64,000 nucleotides of DNA from an uncultured Clostridium sp. (lineage in GTDB: Bacteria > Bacillota > Clostridia > Clostridiales > Clostridiaceae). The position numbers were made by a program, and so were the translations under genes. This document shows positions 61,065-64,000 of the stretch, one piece after another (positions within the stretch are counted from its first letter, which is position 1; every line of letters starts with the position of its first letter). A model generated the notes under the pieces. It saw only the letters and a list, made by a program, of their open reading frames with translations. It had not been told where the DNA came from and searched no databases. The stretch covers positions 1-64,000 of the forward strand of contig NZ_CAMTIG010000005.1 in the NCBI RefSeq assembly GCF_947072515.1, read 5' to 3'.

Positions 61065-61940
61065 TTAAGATAGAAGTTTTTCTATCTTAAATCCTTCCTC
61101 ATCTTTTTTTCCAAGACCGATAAAGTTATCTTCTTCATCATAAACTCTATATAAAATATTCTTTTCAATATTTTCTGTATAAAGCCTTTTATCATAAACT
61201 TTTGCTCCATTTATAATAAGCTTTTTAAATTTATTTCGTATGACCATTTTATCATACTCTTTTAAAGCTTCTTCCATTGGAATGATATATCCTTCTATAT
61301 TTTCTTCTGTTAATTCTTCTATATTTATACTTTCCTCTTCAGTAAAACTTGAAGTAGAATTTCTTCTAAGTCCTGTCATTACTGCTCCCACATTTAGCTC
61401 TTCACCAATGTCATAGCAAAGACTTCTTATGTAAGTTCCTTTAGAACATTTAACTTTCATTTTTATAAAAGGCTTATTTATTGTTATATCTTCTATATAA
61501 TAAATATTTATAAGTCTTCCTTCTCTTTCAACTTCAATTCCCTTTCTTGCAAGTTCATAAAGTCTAACACCATCTTTTTTAAGTGCTGAGTACATAGGAG
61601 GAACTTGATTATATTCACCTTTAAACTTTAATATAGCTTTTAATATCTCTTCCTCGGTTAAAAAACTACTGTCTTTCTCTTCTATAACTTTTCCTTCTAA
61701 ATCATAAGTATCTGTTTTCATACCTAATTTAAATTCTACAGTATAGACTTTAGGAGCTCTCATTATATAATCGATTATTTTTGTAGCTTTTCCTATACAT
61801 ACAGGAAGAACCCCACATGCCTCTGGATCTAGAGTACCTGTGTGGCCCACTTTACCTGTCTTTGAAAGTTTTTTTATTTTTCTCACTACATCAAAAGAAG
61901 TCATCCCTGTGTTTTTAAAAACATTTATTACGCCTTCCAT
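61065..61940 (-). CDS. truB: tRNA pseudouridine(55) synthase TruB
   Basis: A 291-residue enzyme making pseudouridine 55 in the tRNA T-loop. It shows 'GTLDPEACGVLPVCIGKATK' (catalytic Asp in GTLDP), 'QVPPMYSALKKDGVRLYELA' and 'VKCSKGTYIRSLCYDIGE'. The start overlaps the nrnA stop region by 13 bp without a strong ribosome binding site of its own, so it is probably translated by coupling. Confidence 0.96.
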   Translation of the reverse strand: MEGVINVFKNTGMTSFDVVRKIKKLSKTGKVGHTGTLDPEACGVLPVCIGKATKIIDYIMRAPKVYTVEFKLGMKTDTYDLEGKVIEEKDSSFLTEEEILKAILKFKGEYNQVPPMYSALKKDGVRLYELARKGIEVEREGRLINIYYIEDITINKPFIKMKVKCSKGTYIRSLCYDIGEELNVGAVMTGLRRNSTSSFTEEESINIEELTEENIEGYIIPMEEALKEYDKMVIRNKFKKLIINGAKVYDKRLYTENIEKNILYRVYDEEDNFIGLGKKDEEGFKIEKLLS

Positions 61941-62914
61941 GTTTCTAGCTCACTTTCAATTTTATTTAAAAGGTTTTCTTTAGCATCTTCTAAAAATACA
62001 CCTTTTTGCATTACTCCAGCTGCCTTTATATGACCACCGCCACCAAAGTTTTCAGCTATTTTTCTTACATCAAATTCATTTTTCGAACGTAAACTTGCTT
62101 TTGTTCCTTCTGAAGTTTCCTTTAAAAGAATTGCAACTTCAACATCTTTTATACTTAATAAATTTCCAATTATATCTGATGTATCTTCTTGCTCACAATC
62201 ATAGGATTTTAAAACATCCTCTGAAAGCCCAACTGCTACTACTTTACCATCTAAAAACAATCTTGCATGTTCAAAAGCATATCCCATAAGATTTAACTTT
62301 TTCATTTTTCTATTATCAAATAAATTTTTATAAATATCTGTATTATTTACTCCAATTGCAATAAGCTTACTTGCAATCTTATGTGTTCTTTCTGTTACAT
62401 TCGAATGTCTAAATGACCCTGTATCAGTTACAATAGTCGTATATAAACATGTCCCTATATCTTTAAGAACTTCATCTTTTTTATTGAAGAGAATTGATAA
62501 TTTTTCTATTAACTCAAATATTATTTCACCAGTAGATGCTGCCTTCGTATCTACATAGTTTAAATCTCCATAGTTATCATTTGAAATATGATGATCTACA
62601 TTTATTAAAAAGCCTTTATAAAAAGAAAGGTCTGCAGAAATTCTTTCAAAATTTCCGCAATCCACTACAACTACTAAATCAGTATCTTTTTTAGGAGAGG
62701 TAGTGTTTCCATCTACCTCTTCTCCTAATGATAAAAATTTTAAATTGTCTGCAATAATATCTTTAGATACTATATATGCATCTTTCTTTAAATATCTTAA
62801 TGCATTTAAAAGTGCTAATGCGCTTCCCATTGCATCTCCATCTGGAGATTGATGATAACTAATTCCTATTTTTTTAGAACTTAGTATCTTTTTTGCAATA
62901 TCTTTTAATGACAT
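61928..62914 (-). CDS. nrnA: DHH/DHHA1 phosphoesterase, NrnA-type oligoribonuclease
   Basis: A 328-residue bifunctional oligoribonuclease/pAp phosphatase. The DHH domain has 'SYHQSPDGDAMGSALALL', 'VVVVDCGN' and 'VDHHISND'; the DHHA1 domain has 'ASLRSKNEFDVRKIAENFGG' with 'GGGHIKAAG'. It degrades nanoRNA and 3'-phosphoadenosine 5'-phosphate. Its start codon overlaps the rbfA stop (TAATG), so translation is coupled. Confidence 0.93.
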   Translation of the reverse strand: MSLKDIAKKILSSKKIGISYHQSPDGDAMGSALALLNALRYLKKDAYIVSKDIIADNLKFLSLGEEVDGNTTSPKKDTDLVVVVDCGNFERISADLSFYKGFLINVDHHISNDNYGDLNYVDTKAASTGEIIFELIEKLSILFNKKDEVLKDIGTCLYTTIVTDTGSFRHSNVTERTHKIASKLIAIGVNNTDIYKNLFDNRKMKKLNLMGYAFEHARLFLDGKVVAVGLSEDVLKSYDCEQEDTSDIIGNLLSIKDVEVAILLKETSEGTKASLRSKNEFDVRKIAENFGGGGHIKAAGVMQKGVFLEDAKENLLNKIESELETWKA

Positions 62915-63261
62915 TATTTTTTTGACCTTTCGATAAGTGCATCTATTTTCATTCCATAATCTATAGATTCATCTAGTTCAAAAATTATCTGTGGTACCGC
63001 TCTTAATTTAACTCTTCTTCCCACTTCTCTTCTTATGAAGCTACTAGCTCCTTTTAAAGCTTTTAAATTCTCTTCTTTTTCTTCTTGGCTGTTAGCAAAT
63101 ATACTTACATATACTTTCGCAAAACTTAAATCTCTAGTAACATCTACATCAGTTACAGAAATCATAGCTGTAAGTCTTGGGTCCTTAACTTCATTTTGAA
63201 TTAGGTTGCTAACTTCTTTTTTTACTTCTTCGTTTATTCTTCCACCTCTATAGTTAGCCAT
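62914..63261 (-). CDS. rbfA: Ribosome-binding factor A
   Basis: A 115-residue 30S maturation factor with a KH-like fold. It shows 'MANYRGGRINEEVKKEVSNL' at the N-terminus, 'DPRLTAMISVTDVDVTRDLS' and 'LRAVPQIIFELDESIDYGMK'. The ATG at 63261 has GAGGTG 6 nt upstream; an in-frame GTG three codons earlier overlaps that ribosome binding site. It follows infB by 20 bp. Confidence 0.95.
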   Translation of the reverse strand: MANYRGGRINEEVKKEVSNLIQNEVKDPRLTAMISVTDVDVTRDLSFAKVYVSIFANSQEEKEENLKALKGASSFIRREVGRRVKLRAVPQIIFELDESIDYGMKIDALIERSKK

Positions 63262-63281
63262 TTTTTTCACCTCTTTATTAA

Positions 63282-64000
63282 TTAAAGTTCTTTTCTTTCA
63301 ACTGCTTCTATAGTATAAGACTCTATAAGGTCTCCTTCTTTCATGTCGTTAAACTTTTCTAAGCTTAAACCACATTCATATCCTGATTTAACTTCTTTTA
63401 CGTCATCTTTAAATCTCTTTAATGATGATAAAGTTGTTTCGAATATTACTATTCCATCTCTTATAACTCTTACATCTGAATTTCTTACTATTTTACCATC
63501 TGTTACATAACATCCAGCAATAGTTCCAACACTTGATATTTTATAAGTTTCTCTTACTTCTGCTGTTCCTAATACAACTTCTTTATATTCAGGTTCAAGC
63601 ATTCCAATCATAGCTGATTTAACATCTTCTATTGCATCATATATGATTCTATAAGTTTTAACTTCTACTCCATCTCTATCTGATGCAGCTAATGCATTAC
63701 CATCTGGTCTTACATTAAATCCAATTACGATTGCGTTTGAAGCTGATGCAAGAGTAATATCAGTTTCTGTTATTGCTCCAACCCCACCATGGATAACTCT
63801 AACTTTAACATCGTCTGTTGAAAGTTTTTCAAGTGATTGTTTTATAGCTTCTACTGAACCTTGAACGTCAGCTTTTACTATTATACCAAGCTCTTTAACT
63901 GTTCCTTCTTTAATTTGGTTATATAAACCTTCAAGAGAAACTCTGTGGCTTGAAGTAAAGCTTTCATTTTTAATCTTTGCTTTTCTCTTATCAGCCATAT
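63282..64000 (-). CDS. infB: Translation initiation factor IF-2, C-terminal part (cut by window edge)
   Basis: About 239 codons of the C-terminal part of IF-2, reading in from beyond the window. They include '[20 protein letters not shown]' (domain III) and the C1/C2 beta-barrel domain ('[20 protein letters not shown]', '[19 protein letters not shown]', '[16 protein letters not shown]') that binds the formyl-Met end of initiator tRNA. The G domain lies outside. The internal ATG at 63998 is not the gene start. Confidence 0.97.
   Translation of the reverse strand, partial: MADKRKAKIKNESFTSSHRVSLEGLYNQIKEGTVKELGIIVKADVQGSVEAIKQSLEKLSTDDVKVRVIHGGVGAITETDITLASASNAIVIGFNVRPDGNALAASDRDGVEVKTYRIIYDAIEDVKSAMIGMLEPEYKEVVLGTAEVRETYKISSVGTIAGCYVTDGKIVRNSDVRVIRDGIVIFETTLSSLKRFKDDVKEVKSGYECGLSLEKFNDMKEGDLIESYTIEAVERKEL

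Overview
This window reads as chromosome of a low-GC, endospore-forming Firmicute, most likely Clostridium sensu stricto. The support is very AT-rich codon use, strong AGGAGG-type ribosome binding sites with frequent GTG and TTG starts, dense rho-independent terminators, sporulation genes (spoVS, a YlmC/YmxH protein, FtsK/SpoIIIE) and a core block in the order infB-rbfA-nrnA-truB-ribF-rpsO-pnp-M16-ylmC-dapG-tepA-ftsK-rimO-pgsA-recA-rny-spoVS, which closely follows Bacillus and Clostridium. Species cannot be fixed by eye. No rRNA, tRNA, insertion sequence, prophage or CRISPR array was found. Almost all genes lie on the minus strand.

Layout. 0-5.9 kb: small acetyltransferases, zinc-ribbon and membrane proteins, a PAP2 phosphatase and enolase. 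5.9-9.2 kb: a lipoprotein class D beta-lactamase, a DUF3267 protease-like membrane protein and the first of two large paralogues of unknown function. 9.3-11 kb: a Crp/Fnr regulator, with an inverted repeat placed at about -41 of a predicted promoter for a ferredoxin plus a NapH-like membrane Fe-S protein. 11.2-15.3 kb: an unusual operon of a PTS EIIC permease, a short GrdB-like protein and two M42 peptidases, one with its catalytic residues replaced. 15.7-17.1 kb: the zinc-ribbon-bearing second paralogue. 17.3-19.4 kb: arsC-MATE-arsR with no ArsB or Acr3 pump. 19.7-32.4 kb: transporters (ACS-type MFS, MgtC-like, a second MATE, a DHA2 efflux pump), a PPP phosphatase, several unknowns and a vitamin B6 kinase with an ECF S component. 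32.6-38 kb: a peptide ABC transporter with fused ATPases. 38-45 kb: clpS-clpA, DedA, a diverged orphan CobQ and PurB. 45.2-64 kb: the housekeeping block, ending in the C-terminal part of infB at the window edge.

Start codons were re-chosen from ribosome binding sites for PAP2, EIIC, ArsC, MATE, MgtC, CobQ, PurB, SpoVS, RNase Y, PgsA, PNPase, S15 and RbfA. Two genes of under 50 codons (22066-22209 and 30908-31030) were added.

The features most worth a second look are the EIIC/GrdB-like/M42 operon, the ars operon with a MATE protein in the pump position, the paralogue pair differing by a zinc ribbon, the class D beta-lactamase, and the leader of the MFS gene at 19871, where a perfect Shine-Dalgarno is separated from the ATG by a 59-nt hairpin that, if folded, brings the two within 10 nt. 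All functional statements rest on motif reading by eye; no database search was run.
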